This document shows, one piece after another, positions 34,610-45,836 of a stretch of 64,000 bases of DNA (positions are counted from its first letter, which is position 1; each line of letters begins with the position of its first letter). This DNA is from JBHENC01 sp051000345. Its GTDB lineage: Bacteria; Acidobacteriota; Blastocatellia; Pyrinomonadales; Pyrinomonadaceae. Location: NCBI GenBank assembly GCA_051000345.1, contig JBPCOJ010000106.1, positions 6,073-70,072 of the forward strand. Reading direction: 5' to 3'. The notes beneath the pieces are model-generated. The model had not been told where the DNA came from. It searched no databases and saw only the letters and a program-made list of their open reading frames with translations. Position numbers and translations under genes: made by a program.

Positions 34610-37600
34610 TTAGAAATCGATGCGCACGCCGAGCCGTATCATGCGCGGGCGCAGCGTGCGCGTCGTGACGAGAAAATTGTCGATAAAATTCTGGCGCGTG
34701 GCGGCGCTCGCCGTCGGGCTAAAGGCGTTGAAGTCTATGAACTGCGTGCCGAAGCTAAAGACGGTTTTATTAAGCACGTTGTTGAATTCAATGACGGGAC
34801 GAAGCCGCACGCTGTCTCTCACTTTGAATTCGCGCGTGACATTCAAGTCGAACAGAAAAAGTCCGGGGCCTAATCCTGCGTTGCGCGGCAGATTGCCTGT
34901 TTGCCCGATGCTCGGCAGCGCGAAGAAATTCAGGATCGACGGATCGGGCGGCTCGCCCGGACGCCGCGCCTTTAAGAGCTTTGTGTCGCCCGTAAAAATC
35001 GGGCGGTCATTGCTTACATCATCGAGGTTGCGGTCAATGCCGCCGACGGAAATATTAAAGGGCGCGCCGGATGCGACACGAAAGATCGGCGAGAAGCGCA
35101 GCTTGCCGAAATAACGGGGCGTGTCGAACGTGCCGGAAACCACAAAGCGATGACGGCGATCAAGCAAACTGCGTGAACGTTCACCGCGAAAATCTCCCGC
35201 CACGAGCGCATCCGAAGTATTAACGATGCCGTCGTCGATCAAACGCGAGAGCGTGTATGCAGCGCGGTATGAATAACCGAAGCCGTCTTTGCTGCGCTTG
35301 AAACGACGGCGCGCTTCGAGCGTGAAGCCATGATAAAAACTGTTGCCGATGGAAGCGAGTTGTTGTAGGTCGGCGCGCGTCTGGTCTGGGCGCAAATTAT
35401 CGACGGCGCTCAAGGCGGCGTTGAGCGCTGTCCTCGAATTGACGCTGTTGAGATTGATAACGGAAATGGGTAAGCCGAATTCGACGATGCGATTAATGTT
35501 GTTCGCGTCGCTCGTCGTCGCAGAGCCGAGCACGAAGCGCACGAGTTCTCCGGCGGGCGCAGTCGAGCCGGACGTGTTGTAGAGCGGGCGCGGCAATCCG
35601 CCGCTGCGGAAGTTCGTGAAATCGCGCGAGAGCAGATAGTCCGTAAAGTTTTTGAAGCCCTTTGGCAGCATCGGCGCGTTGACGTTGAATTCCCGGAAAA
35701 GATGTATGCCGCGATTGAACGTATAGTTGGCTTCGACGACAAACGAACGGCCTACTTCGCGCTCGAACCCGATGTTAGCTTGATAGGATTCCGGGATGCG
35801 AAGAGTCGGATCGAGGCGACGCGAAAAACTTGTTTGCAGTCCGCCGAGACTTGCGACGAGCGGCGATCCGGCGTTGAGCGTCTGCGGAAAATTGATGTTG
35901 TTGATAACGAAGGTGCGCAGATTCAGTTGGCCTGCGTTTGAAGTGCGCTGGCTGCTCAAGTTGGTTTGCTGCGCGGGAGTCAAACGCTTGCCGCTCACCG
36001 GATCGAGCGCGCGGTCTGTGTCAAGGAAAAGACGCTGCTGCCCGAGCGTAAAGTCGTCGATTGTTCTAAGAAGCGCGCGATTATAAAAGATGCCCGCGCC
36101 GAGACGTATGACGGTTTTGCCGGAGCGAAACGGATCGTATGCAAGCGCGACGCGCGGCGCAAAGTTGTTGCGGTCACGAATGATTGTTTCGTTTTCGTAG
36201 CGCACGCCGTAGCTGAAGGTAAGGTTGGGACGCACGCGCCATTCGTCCTGCGCGAAGAAGCCCGTGTAGGTGTTGCGCTGTGTGGATTCGGTTAGAAAAT
36301 TCTGGCGAAAGCGCGAGGGCAAGCCCGCCAGAAAATCGCCCGCGCTGTCGAAATCGAAAGTGCCGGAAGCGTCCGCGAGATCGATAAAAATCGAGCGAAT
36401 GCGCTGCACGTCTGCGCCGAATTTCAAAGAGTGCGCGCCGCGAACATAAGAAAGCGTTTCCTGAATTTGAAAGCGGTTTTCGCGGCGGTCACTCGCGCCG
36501 GTGGTCGATGAACCGGCGACAAGCGTGCCGTCGCGGTTGGCTGCATTGTCGGACGGCAAAGGATCGTTGATTCTTATCAGCACGACGGGACTTGCGGCGT
36601 TGCTTGTTTGAACGGCGGGCGTCAGACGCGAAATTTGCAGGCGCAGTTGATTGACGAGTTTAGGCGAGAAAATGTAGTTGTCGGAATAAGCGAGCGCATC
36701 CGTGTTACGCGTTCTGCCCTGAAGCGCTTCGGCAAGACGACTGCCTCCGCCGAACTGCCGCAAGTTTTTCAGCCGCCCAAATTGGTAAAGAAACGAGTCG
36801 TTGTGCGCGTCCGTAAAGGTGTGGTCGATGCGCGCCGTGAAAATGTTGTTGCGCTGCGGCGTGCTGATGCTTTGCACGAAGGGCGCAACCTCCTTCTGCA
36901 AACTCGGGGCGCTGACGACTTCAAGGCGACGGCCTTCGAGCGTCGTCGGCTGCGGCAGCGGAAAAAGACTGCTTTGCTCAACCGGCACAAGCGTGTCGAT
37001 TAAAGCCGTGTCGAGCAAGGTGTTGTTTTCGTATGCAGCAAAGAAAAATGTTTTGCTGCGCCCGCTCGAAAAAACCTTGCCGCCGTCGCCGAAGCGCGGC
37101 AGCGGAAGCGGGCCGCTCAAAGTAAAGCCGGGATTTTGTTCTTGTAGCGGCAGTCGCTTGAGGCCGCGCGTGTTATTGAAAAATGTGTTGGCGTTTAAGC
37201 TCTCATCTCTGAAGAAATAAAAGAGGCGTCCGCGATATTTCTGCGAGCCGCCGCGTGTGCGCAGGTTGACGCGCCCGCCGGAAGCGCGCCCGTATTCGGC
37301 GGAGAATTGATTGCGTATGACCTGCACTTCATCGATGGCTTCGATGGATGGTTGAAAGCGTTCGCGCGCGGAGCGGTCATCGTTGTTGTCGAGTCCGTCA
37401 ATCGTGATGTTGTTGGACGAAGCACTGCCGCCGGAAAGAGCGAAGAGTCCGGCTTCTTCTGGCGTCGAGCGCGGATTCTGATTGCGGTCTTCAGCGAGGT
37501 CGCGCGTCGAGAGAGGTTCTTCAGTGACGCCGCCGAGCGTAAAAATAAGATCGAGCGGCGAGCGCGTTGAAACCGGCAAAGATTCTACTTCTTCGCGCGT

Positions 37601-38065
37601 GACAGTGCCACCAACGACGGTGCGCGTCGTATCGACAAGCGGCGCGACATCTTCGACAATAATGGGATCGACATTCGCCGCTGCCACATCAAGCGTAATA
37701 TCGAGTTGCACGTTTTGCGCGGAGATGGTTGTAACATTCAGCGGCACGACGGCGAAACCGTTGGCTGTGACACGCAATGTGTACGCGCCGGGTTCGAGTT
37801 GAATCAAGCGATAACGGCCTTCAGCATCGGATGTAACGCTGCGTTCAACGTTCGTCGTGTTGCGCACTGCCGTGATAATTGCGCCCGGAATGACCGCGCC
37901 GTTCTGGTCGAAAATGCGCCCGCCTATCGTCGCGTTGTCGAGGTCTTGCGCGCGCACGTTTGATGGCACGAGCGGCGTCACAACAAACAGCAGCATCCAC
38001 ATCGACGAACAAACAAAGAGAGTGGTGCGCGATGGGAAGGGCGTGATGGCGATATTTTTTTTCAT
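34610..38065 (-). CDS. TonB-dependent receptor with N-terminal carboxypeptidase-regulatory domain
   Basis: 1,151 residues. A signal peptide ends near residue 39 (VTPLVPSNVRAQ). Residues 42-125 are a CarboxypepD_reg beta-sandwich (ATIGGRIFDQNGAVIPGAII, EGRYRLIQLEPGAYTLRV). A plug-like region follows to about 270 (NNITIDGLDNNDDRSARERF, EVQVIRNQFSAEYGRASGGR). The rest is a long beta-barrel with FFAQDEWRVRPNLTFSYGVR and a C-terminal aromatic end (RPRMIRLGVRIDF) that suits BAM insertion. These expanded OmpA/TonB-type proteins are typical of Acidobacteriota and import unknown, often glycan, substrates. The gene stands alone between a REP-like repeat and hspR. AGGAG lies about 12 bases before the ATG. 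Confidence 0.9.
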   Translation of the reverse strand: MKKNIAITPFPSRTTLFVCSSMWMLLFVVTPLVPSNVRAQDLDNATIGGRIFDQNGAVIPGAIITAVRNTTNVERSVTSDAEGRYRLIQLEPGAYTLRVTANGFAVVPLNVTTISAQNVQLDITLDVAAANVDPIIVEDVAPLVDTTRTVVGGTVTREEVESLPVSTRSPLDLIFTLGGVTEEPLSTRDLAEDRNQNPRSTPEEAGLFALSGGSASSNNITIDGLDNNDDRSARERFQPSIEAIDEVQVIRNQFSAEYGRASGGRVNLRTRGGSQKYRGRLFYFFRDESLNANTFFNNTRGLKRLPLQEQNPGFTLSGPLPLPRFGDGGKVFSSGRSKTFFFAAYENNTLLDTALIDTLVPVEQSSLFPLPQPTTLEGRRLEVVSAPSLQKEVAPFVQSISTPQRNNIFTARIDHTFTDAHNDSFLYQFGRLKNLRQFGGGSRLAEALQGRTRNTDALAYSDNYIFSPKLVNQLRLQISRLTPAVQTSNAASPVVLIRINDPLPSDNAANRDGTLVAGSSTTGASDRRENRFQIQETLSYVRGAHSLKFGADVQRIRSIFIDLADASGTFDFDSAGDFLAGLPSRFRQNFLTESTQRNTYTGFFAQDEWRVRPNLTFSYGVRYENETIIRDRNNFAPRVALAYDPFRSGKTVIRLGAGIFYNRALLRTIDDFTLGQQRLFLDTDRALDPVSGKRLTPAQQTNLSSQRTSNAGQLNLRTFVINNINFPQTLNAGSPLVASLGGLQTSFSRRLDPTLRIPESYQANIGFEREVGRSFVVEANYTFNRGIHLFREFNVNAPMLPKGFKNFTDYLLSRDFTNFRSGGLPRPLYNTSGSTAPAGELVRFVLGSATTSDANNINRIVEFGLPISVINLNSVNSRTALNAALSAVDNLRPDQTRADLQQLASIGNSFYHGFTLEARRRFKRSKDGFGYSYRAAYTLSRLIDDGIVNTSDALVAGDFRGERSRSLLDRRHRFVVSGTFDTPRYFGKLRFSPIFRVASGAPFNISVGGIDRNLDDVSNDRPIFTGDTKLLKARRPGEPPDPSILNFFALPSIGQTGNLPRNAGLGPGLFLFDLNVTREFKVRDSVRLRPVIEFNNVLNKTVFSFGTQFIDFNAFSPTASAATRQNFIDNFLVTTRTLRPRMIRLGVRIDF

Positions 38066-38349
38066 GGTGAGGACGCTCTCCTAAAGTTAGAGATGGGGCC
38101 GCCGTTTCGCGTAGGTAAGGCGCGAAGGTCTCCGCGAAGCGAGAACAGCGCGGGTATTGCGGGCGGACTAAGTTTTCGAGATAGCGATTAAGCCGTTGCG
38201 ATGATTAACGCGAGGCGCATTTTGTAAAGGCTTGCTGCGTGAGCCAGAATCAGCCATTCCAACTTGAGTTTAGGCGAGACGCGTCGCAACGCAATGGAGA
38301 GCGAACTTTACCACCGCCCGCAAGAAGAAGACAAGTTTTATGTTTGCGT

Positions 38350-38757
38350 TTAGTGTTGGCCGCGAGAGAGATTGCGGCGGCGCAAAGCAGTGTTGCGCGT
38401 GGATGGCACGAGCGCGCCGGGCGGTGCGTCCTGCGGGGCTTCCGTGAAACGCGTGAAATCGTCTGCGTGCGCTTGCAGGTAATCGAAAAACCGCTCGAAC
38501 TCCGACTGCATCGCGTCCATTTTTTCGCGCATATTGAGAATTATTTCGACGCCCGCGAGATTAACTCCGAGGTCGCGCGTCAGCGACAAGATAACTTCGA
38601 GGCGTTCGAGGTCTGCATCCGTGTACAGCCGCGTATTGCCTTCGGAACGCGACGGCGCTAAGAGTCCTTCGCGTTCATACAAACGCAAGGTCTGCGGATG
38701 AATATCATATTCAGTCGCCACCGCGCTGATTGTGTATGTGCGGATTTTCTGTTTCAT
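38350..38757 (-). CDS. hspR: MerR-family heat-shock repressor HspR
   Basis: 135 residues. The MerR winged helix is near residues 8-75: YTISAVATEYDIHPQTLRLY, EREGLLAPSRSEGNTRLYTD, ADLERLEVILSLTRDLGVNL. A helical dimerisation segment (MREKMDAMQSEFERFFDYLQ) and a basic tail follow. HspR binds HAIR inverted repeats and represses the dnaK operon, often with DnaK as corepressor. It is third in a dnaK-dnaJ-hspR cluster, and a HAIR-like site lies in the dnaK promoter at 42195-42215. Confidence 0.93.
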   Translation of the reverse strand: MKQKIRTYTISAVATEYDIHPQTLRLYEREGLLAPSRSEGNTRLYTDADLERLEVILSLTRDLGVNLAGVEIILNMREKMDAMQSEFERFFDYLQAHADDFTRFTEAPQDAPPGALVPSTRNTALRRRNLSRGQH

Positions 38758-38763
38758 AACTTT

Positions 38764-38821
38764 AGGAGTCAGGAGAAAAACTTTATTCGTCTTTCATTCT
38801 GTCTTCTGGCTCCTGACTTCT
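38764..38821. repeat. Inverted repeat between dnaJ and hspR
   Basis: AGGAGTCAGGAG (38764-38775) is matched in inverted form by CTCCTGACTTCT (38810-38821), one mismatch in 12. It fills the 70-base spacer and forms a hairpin in the message upstream of hspR. Confidence 0.6.
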
Positions 38822-38827
38822 GAATAC

Positions 38828-40030
38828 TTATTCTAACCCCATCTCGACGCGCGGATTTTCCGGATTCATTTGCGCGTAGCGACGCAGTAAATCCTTTGTT
38901 TCTTCGGAAACTAATTTCGGCAGCGTGACCTGCACTTCGACGAATTGATCGCCGCGCGCCTGCGGGTTACGCAAACTCGGTGCGCCGCGTTCGCGCAAAC
39001 GAAACTTTTGCCCGGACTGCGTTCCGGGAGGAATACGCAGTTGCGCTTTGCCTTCAACCGTCGGCACTTCTATCTTCGCGCCGAGTGCCGCTTCCGGCAC
39101 GGTCAAAGGCACAATCACGTAAATGTTGTCGCCCTTGCGCGTGAAAAACTTGTGGCGTCCGACGTTCGTGATAATGAACAGATCGCCGGGCGGCGCACCG
39201 AGTCTGCCGCCTTCGCCTTTGCCCGGAATACGCACGCGCGAGCCTGTGTCAACGCCCGCAGGAATACGCACCTTTACCGTTTCGGTTTTCGGCACAACGC
39301 CTTTGCCGTTGCAAACCGAACAGGGCTGGCGACGTTTGCCCGTGCCGTTGCAATCCGGGCATTCCTGCGAAAATTTCAAACGCCCGCCCGTCCGCTGTAC
39401 TTGTCCTGCACCCTTGCACGTCGGACAAACGACGACGGGGCCGCCCGTGTCGCCCGCGCCGTTGCAGCGCGGACACTGCTCGGAACGTGTGACGGTAATG
39501 TTCGTCGTCATGCCTTTGACGGCTTCCTCGAAGGAAAGCGCGAGCGGCATTTCGATGTCTGCGCCGCGCTGCGGTTGCGGGCGCGCGGGTTCTCGTTCAA
39601 CCGTTCGTGCGCCGCCGCCTGCGCCGCTGAAAAGGTCTGCGAAGATGTCCCGAAAGCTGGAGCCGCCCGTGCTGCCGGTTGCGCCGCCCGCGCCGGAAAC
39701 ATTGCTCCAATCGAAGCCTTCAAAATCGAAGCCGCCCGCCCCCGCTCCCGTGCGTCCGCCGCCGCCACCACCGCCCGCCGCACCGCGCGCCGCCGCGTCC
39801 GCGAGGTTATCGGAATACTGCCCGAAGCGATCATAAACCACGCGCTTCTTCGGATCGGAAAGCACATCGTGTGCTTCCGTAATCAGCTTGAAGCGTTCTT
39901 CCGCAGACTTGTCGCCGGGATTTACGTCCGGGTGATACTTGCGCGCAAGCCTACGGTAAGCCTTCTTAATTTCTTCGGGCTTGGCGTCGCGCTTGATGCC
40001 GAGCACTTTATAAAAATCTTCTTTTGCCAT
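38828..40030 (-). CDS. dnaJ: Chaperone protein DnaJ
   Basis: 400 residues. The J domain (1-70) has [11 protein letters not shown] with the HPD tripeptide. A Gly-rich region follows, unusually long and poly-Gly (about 85-135). Four CxxCxGxG zinc motifs are present ([32 protein letters not shown]), then the two C-terminal substrate domains ([20 protein letters not shown]). It is a class A J-protein that delivers clients to DnaK and stimulates its ATPase. dnaK is 89 bp upstream and hspR 70 bp downstream. No grpE lies in the cluster. Confidence 0.96.
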   Translation of the reverse strand: MAKEDFYKVLGIKRDAKPEEIKKAYRRLARKYHPDVNPGDKSAEERFKLITEAHDVLSDPKKRVVYDRFGQYSDNLADAAARGAAGGGGGGGRTGAGAGGFDFEGFDWSNVSGAGGATGSTGGSSFRDIFADLFSGAGGGARTVEREPARPQPQRGADIEMPLALSFEEAVKGMTTNITVTRSEQCPRCNGAGDTGGPVVVCPTCKGAGQVQRTGGRLKFSQECPDCNGTGKRRQPCSVCNGKGVVPKTETVKVRIPAGVDTGSRVRIPGKGEGGRLGAPPGDLFIITNVGRHKFFTRKGDNIYVIVPLTVPEAALGAKIEVPTVEGKAQLRIPPGTQSGQKFRLRERGAPSLRNPQARGDQFVEVQVTLPKLVSEETKDLLRRYAQMNPENPRVEMGLE

Positions 40031-40039
40031 CTTTTGATT

Positions 40040-40114
40040 GTGGATTGCGGGATGCGGAATGCGGATTAAGAAGCAACTCGTCTTTCAATCCACACTCCCC
40101 AATCCGCATTCCGC
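40040..40114. repeat. Inverted repeats in the dnaK-dnaJ spacer
   Basis: GCGGAATGCGGATT (40054-40067) is the inverted copy of AATCCGCATTCCGC (40101-40114). TGTGGATTG (40040-40048) matches CAATCCACA (40086-40094). The two pairings interleave, so the transcript can form one or the other, or a pseudoknot, but not two simple hairpins. Confidence 0.7.
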
Positions 40115-40119
40115 AATTG

Positions 40120-42057
<1,938 letters not shown>

Positions 42058-42185
42058 GTCTTTCTTCTTCTCCAGATTAAATTTCAGGCCGACCCGATAG
42101 TATGAATCGGTTGAGAGGCGTTCCATTCGGCTTTGCACCGGCAAAGCCAGATAAAATAGAATCAACCCAACTTGAACGCATGGAC

Positions 42186-42215
42186 AATATAATACTTGAG
42201 TGCGCTATTGTCAAG
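42186..42215 (-). promoter_or_regulatory. dnaK promoter with overlapping HAIR-like HspR operator
   Basis: On the minus strand the sequence reads TTGACA (42214-42209), a 17-base spacer, then TATATT (42191-42186), an almost ideal sigma-70-type promoter. The plus strand at 42195-42215 reads CTTGAGT, seven bases, then TGTCAAG, close to the HAIR consensus CTTGAGT-N7-ACTCAAG. The operator covers the -35 and spacer, so HspR binding should block RNA polymerase. A further CTTGAA half-site lies at 42171. Transcription would start near 42179. Confidence 0.85.
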
Positions 42216-42311
42216 TTTTGTCTGTGGACATTCGTATAGTTTGATTTAGGATTGAGCCAACTGTTGAATTTTAAGGGCTTAACAAAGAATTCGGACTCTG
42301 ATAAGTAACTC

Positions 42312-42905
42312 TCAAGAACCGTTATGGCGGTCTTCACCAAGCAGGCGCGAAACGAAAAAGGCGTAGTGGACGCCGGAAAAAAGCGCGAACGCGAAGACTA
42401 GAACGTAGATTGTCGGAAGATAATAGCCGCTGCCGTTTGGAAATATGGCTGCGAAGAGAATGGCGACGACAGCAAAAATCTGCACCGTCGTGCTTGTTTT
42501 GCCGAGCCATGACGGGCGAAAGCCACGAAAGCCTGTCACGATGTTGATTGCCGCCGCGCCGACGATGATAAAAATGTCGCGGCTCAAAACGGCTGCCGTC
42601 ACCCAGAACGGCACAGGAAAGTGCGCGGGCTTCGGCTGCGGGCTAATCGAAGGCAACGAAAGCACTATGAAGGATGTGACGAGAAGAAGTTTATCGGCAA
42701 TCGGATCGAGAATTGTGCCGAGTTGCGATTTCTGGTCGAAGCGTCTGGCTAATAACCCGTCCAAGCCGTCGGTCACCCCTGCCAGCACAAAGACGCCGAG
42801 CGCTGTCCCGAATCGCCCGTAAAAAAGCAGCGTCACGAAAACCGGCACGAGCACCATGCGAAACACGGTGAGCACATTCGGCAGGGTGATGATTCGTGAG
42901 GACAT
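42312..42905 (-). CDS. pgsA: CDP-diacylglycerol--glycerol-3-phosphate 3-phosphatidyltransferase
   Basis: 197 residues from the ATG at 42905 (MSSRIITLPNVLTVFRMVLV); the longer in-frame start at 42980 lies in repeat sequence. The CDP-alcohol phosphotransferase motif DGLDGLLARRFDQKSQLGTI followed by LDPIADK contains the full DGxxAR...G...D...D pattern. Five or six membrane helices are visible. It makes phosphatidylglycerol phosphate, the first committed step to PG and cardiolipin, in the inner membrane. PgsA fits better than other family members by length and motif, but PssA-like activity cannot be excluded. Confidence 0.85.
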   Translation of the reverse strand: MSSRIITLPNVLTVFRMVLVPVFVTLLFYGRFGTALGVFVLAGVTDGLDGLLARRFDQKSQLGTILDPIADKLLLVTSFIVLSLPSISPQPKPAHFPVPFWVTAAVLSRDIFIIVGAAAINIVTGFRGFRPSWLGKTSTTVQIFAVVAILFAAIFPNGSGYYLPTIYVLVFAFALFSGVHYAFFVSRLLGEDRHNGS

Positions 42906-42918
42906 AGAAGAATTTGCG

Positions 42919-43003
42919 ATTTTTGATTTGCGATTTTCGATTGGAAGCAGACTGAAGGTTCTCTGAATTTCAAATCGCAAATTGGCAATCGCAAATCAAA
43001 AAT
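42919..43003. repeat. 17-bp perfect inverted repeat between the phosphoesterase gene and pgsA
   Basis: ATTTTTGATTTGCGATT (42919-42935) is exactly matched in inverted form at 42987-43003. Extra copies of the word TTTGCGAT flank it on both sides. It is a third intergenic inverted repeat built of short repeated words, after 38764 and 40040. Confidence 0.75.
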
Positions 43004-43004
43004 A

Positions 43005-43889
43005 CTATGCGGCGCAACGCAGTTCGAGCAGTGTGACTTCGGGCGGAGAGCCGTAGCGAATCGGCAGCACCACTGTGCCGAGGCCGCGCGAAACATAGAT
43101 TTGCGTATCGCCGCGTCGCCCCAGCCCGCGCAGTATGCGGCGGCGCGGTTTGCCCGAAGCGCTTCGTTCCGAGCGCCACGCGACTTGCCCGCCGTGCGTG
43201 TGGCCGCTGAGCACAAGATCAACGTTAGCGCGTGCGGCGCGGCGCAAAATAGTCGGATTATGCGCGAGCAGCAGTTTCATTTCGTCTGCTTGCGAGCCTG
43301 CCAGCGCGAGCGGCAAATCCTCGAGGCCGACCATCGTATCGTCCACGCCCGCGAGCCAGAAACTCGCGCCCGCCAACTCGAAACGCAAGCCTTCGTTAAT
43401 CAACACGCGAATGCCTTCGGCGCGAAAAAGGTCTGCGACGAGCGGCGCATCCGTCCAGTGATCGTGATTGCCGAGAACGGCGAAGACGCCGTGTTTTGCA
43501 CGCAGACGCCCGACGAGTTCGGCGCACGGCGCGGCGTATTCGCGTTCGTGCGAAACGTAATCACCCGTCAAGGCGATGATGTCCGGCTTCAGGCTGTTGG
43601 CTGTTTCAATCGCGTGCTCGAGTTGCCCGCTGCCTGTAAAAGGGCTGTGGTGCAAATCCGTTAATTGAACGATGCGCAAGCCGTTGAGGATGCGCGGCAG
43701 TCGCGGAAGACTTATGGCGTGGCGCTCCACCGTCAACGCAAACGGTTCGGCAAAGGCGGCGCGCGCGAGTTGCGCTAAACCGGGAGCGAGATTGGCGGCG
43801 AGCGCGCGCAAGGGCATTGCTTCACGCCGCGCATTTCGGTTGCCGATTCTGTTATTGCGTCGCTGCTTCCAGAGGAGATTTGTTGGCAT
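43005..43889 (-). CDS. Calcineurin-like metallophosphoesterase
   Basis: 294 residues. The five phosphoesterase blocks are present: IVQLTDLHHSPFTGSG, IIALTGDYVSHER, VFAVLGNHDHWTDA, KLLLAHNPTI and VLSGHTHGGQVAW. The N-terminal 45 residues are basic and hydrophobic without a clear signal. It is closest in pattern to YaeI-like enzymes, which act on lipid or UDP-linked substrates near the membrane. Adjacency to pgsA is compatible with a phospholipid role, but the substrate is not determinable. Confidence 0.88.
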   Translation of the reverse strand: MPTNLLWKQRRNNRIGNRNARREAMPLRALAANLAPGLAQLARAAFAEPFALTVERHAISLPRLPRILNGLRIVQLTDLHHSPFTGSGQLEHAIETANSLKPDIIALTGDYVSHEREYAAPCAELVGRLRAKHGVFAVLGNHDHWTDAPLVADLFRAEGIRVLINEGLRFELAGASFWLAGVDDTMVGLEDLPLALAGSQADEMKLLLAHNPTILRRAARANVDLVLSGHTHGGQVAWRSERSASGKPRRRILRGLGRRGDTQIYVSRGLGTVVLPIRYGSPPEVTLLELRCAA

Positions 43890-44051
43890 GACTTATAAAA
43901 TGTTCGGGGGCTGATAGAACTGATTAAAGCGTGTTCGCTTCCATGGACGCACATGCTTTGGAAAAGTCCGCGTATTATAAAGACGAAGATTCCGAAGCGC
44001 AAACCCGCAGGCGATTACTTACAAGGAAATTTCGAGGGTAGTTTCAAGCAA

Positions 44052-45086
44052 TCAATCGAAAAGACGTTGCGGCGTGGCAGTCTTGGCTTTCTTCGCGGCG
44101 CACTTTTTTTCTCTTTCCGCGCCCGCCGAGCCGGGATAATGCGCGAGATGCTCGGCGTTAAAGCCCAGTTCGCGCAGGCTCGCGGCAAACTTCGGCTCGC
44201 CGTGCATCGTGATGATTCTTTCCGCGCCGGATTCGCGCGCGAGTCGCACGAGTTCGTCGTAGTCCGCGTGATCCGACAGGGGCAAAATCAAGTCCACGTT
44301 TTTGTACATGTACGGCGCGCTTTTGTGCAGCGCCCAGCCCGTCAGCATAATCACGTAACGCCGCTCTATGTTCATCACCATCGCTTGCTTGCGGCAACCG
44401 GGCGGCGCAACAAGAACGCGCCCGCGCAAATGTTCGCGGTCATATTTTTCGTATGTGCCGGAAAACTCCACGCCGAGTTCCCTGTAAATTTCCGACATAT
44501 TCCAGACAGACCCGTGCAGCGTCACGCGATAACCGCGCCGCAACAGAAGTTCGAGCGCCTCTTGCCCCTTGCCTAAAGCATAGCCGAGCACCACAGGCAC
44601 TCTGTCATCCGAAAGCGCGCGGTCAACGCCCGCATAAAGGCGATCAAACGTCGCCACATCCGGCGGAAAACGATAAAGCGGATCGCCGAACGTCGATTCC
44701 ATGATGAGCGTATCGCACGGCACGATGACCGCGCTCTCCGCCGTTACGTTCGGGCGCAATTTTATATCGCCCGTGTAAACAAGCCGCTCCCCATCTGCTT
44801 CAACGAGCACTTGCGCCGAGCCGAGACAATGACCCGCCGGATACATTGTCAAAGCGTAACGTCCATAATCTCTGCGCTCGCCGTAATTTAGAATTTCCGT
44901 TTCCGCATCGCCGCGACGGTGGCGAAAAATACGCGCGGTTTCCGGCGTGGCGATAATCGCTTTGTGCTCCGCTATGTGATCCGAATGCCCGTGCGAAATC
45001 ACGCAGCGCTCGCGCCCGCCCGCCGCATCGATCCATAAATCCAGATCGGGCAAATATAATCCATCATGGTATTCAACTCTCAGCAC
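44052..45086 (-). CDS. MBL-fold metallo-hydrolase/exonuclease (beta-CASP-like)
   Basis: 344 residues. The metal-binding signature SHGHSDHIAEH lies near residue 32, with MYPAGHCLGSAQVLVEADG (HCLGSA), VYTGDIKLRP, a distal SDHADYDELVRLA motif and MHGEPKFAASLRELG. These are hallmarks of the mRNA-3'-processing/ligase-associated exonuclease group of MBL proteins. The C-terminal 30 residues are very basic (EREKKCAAKKAKTA) and may bind nucleic acid. No ligase or helicase gene is adjacent, so a DNA-repair role is only a possibility. Confidence 0.82.
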   Translation of the reverse strand: MLRVEYHDGLYLPDLDLWIDAAGGRERCVISHGHSDHIAEHKAIIATPETARIFRHRRGDAETEILNYGERRDYGRYALTMYPAGHCLGSAQVLVEADGERLVYTGDIKLRPNVTAESAVIVPCDTLIMESTFGDPLYRFPPDVATFDRLYAGVDRALSDDRVPVVLGYALGKGQEALELLLRRGYRVTLHGSVWNMSEIYRELGVEFSGTYEKYDREHLRGRVLVAPPGCRKQAMVMNIERRYVIMLTGWALHKSAPYMYKNVDLILPLSDHADYDELVRLARESGAERIITMHGEPKFAASLRELGFNAEHLAHYPGSAGAEREKKCAAKKAKTATPQRLFD

Positions 45087-45257
45087 TTAACACGCGCCTT
45101 TCCTTACTAACAAGCGACGGCGAAACGGTATGGACATTTTTCGCGCACGCTCGTTCAAAATTTTCGACGGTTTATCTTTCGCAGCGCATCACGCGTATAT
45201 TATAGTGCAGTCGAGAAAGGCACGCCACGACATGCTTCCGTTGTCAGGATCAATTTA

Positions 45258-45836
45258 ATGGACGAAAAAATTTTAATGAATCGCGCAGACGTTCCGGTTG
45301 AAACTGCCGTCAAAAGCAGGAAGCCCGAAAAGGCGCTCAAGGCGGGCTTGCGGACGATAGCGATTTTCGAGGCGACCAAAGGCGTGATTGTGCTCATCAT
45401 CGGCATCGCTCTTTTGACGCTTATTCACCGCGACGCGCAGAATGTGGCTGAAACAATCGTGCGCTATTCGCACCTCAACCCGGATCGCAGATTCCTGCGC
45501 CGCTTCGTCGAATTTGCCGGAACAGTCTCGGACGCGCGCCTGTGGCTGATGGCGGGAATCGCGCTCGTGTATTCGACGATTCGCTTCACGGAAGCTTATG
45601 GATTGTGGCGCGCGCGTGCGTGGGCGGAATGGTTCGCAATCATCTCCGGCATGGTTTATGTGCCAATCGAAATTTACGAACTCGCGCGCCATCCGAGTCT
45701 TTTCAAAGTGGGAGTGCTTCTCTTCAACATCGCAATCGTCGCTTACATGATCTACGTTCGCTGGTACGCAGGCCACGATCCTGAAACGACGGCGCGCCTG
45801 CAAGGTAAAACGCCCAACTCAAACAATTACCTTTGA
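45258..45836 (+). CDS. DUF2127 family membrane protein
   Basis: 192 residues. The conserved LRTIAIFEATKGVIVLIIGI helix is followed by three more membrane segments (LWLMAGIALVYSTIRFTEAY, WAEWFAIISGMVYVPIEIYE, VLLFNIAIVAYMIYVRWY). This is the DUF2127 pattern; function is unknown. The last four bases (ATGA) overlap the start of the next gene, so the two are translationally coupled. Confidence 0.82.
   Translation: MDEKILMNRADVPVETAVKSRKPEKALKAGLRTIAIFEATKGVIVLIIGIALLTLIHRDAQNVAETIVRYSHLNPDRRFLRRFVEFAGTVSDARLWLMAGIALVYSTIRFTEAYGLWRARAWAEWFAIISGMVYVPIEIYELARHPSLFKVGVLLFNIAIVAYMIYVRWYAGHDPETTARLQGKTPNSNNYL

Noticed and set aside
38945..40069. A 374-codon frame antisense to dnaJ
   Set aside because: Shadow of dnaJ; composition is Arg/Ala-rich and there is no domain.
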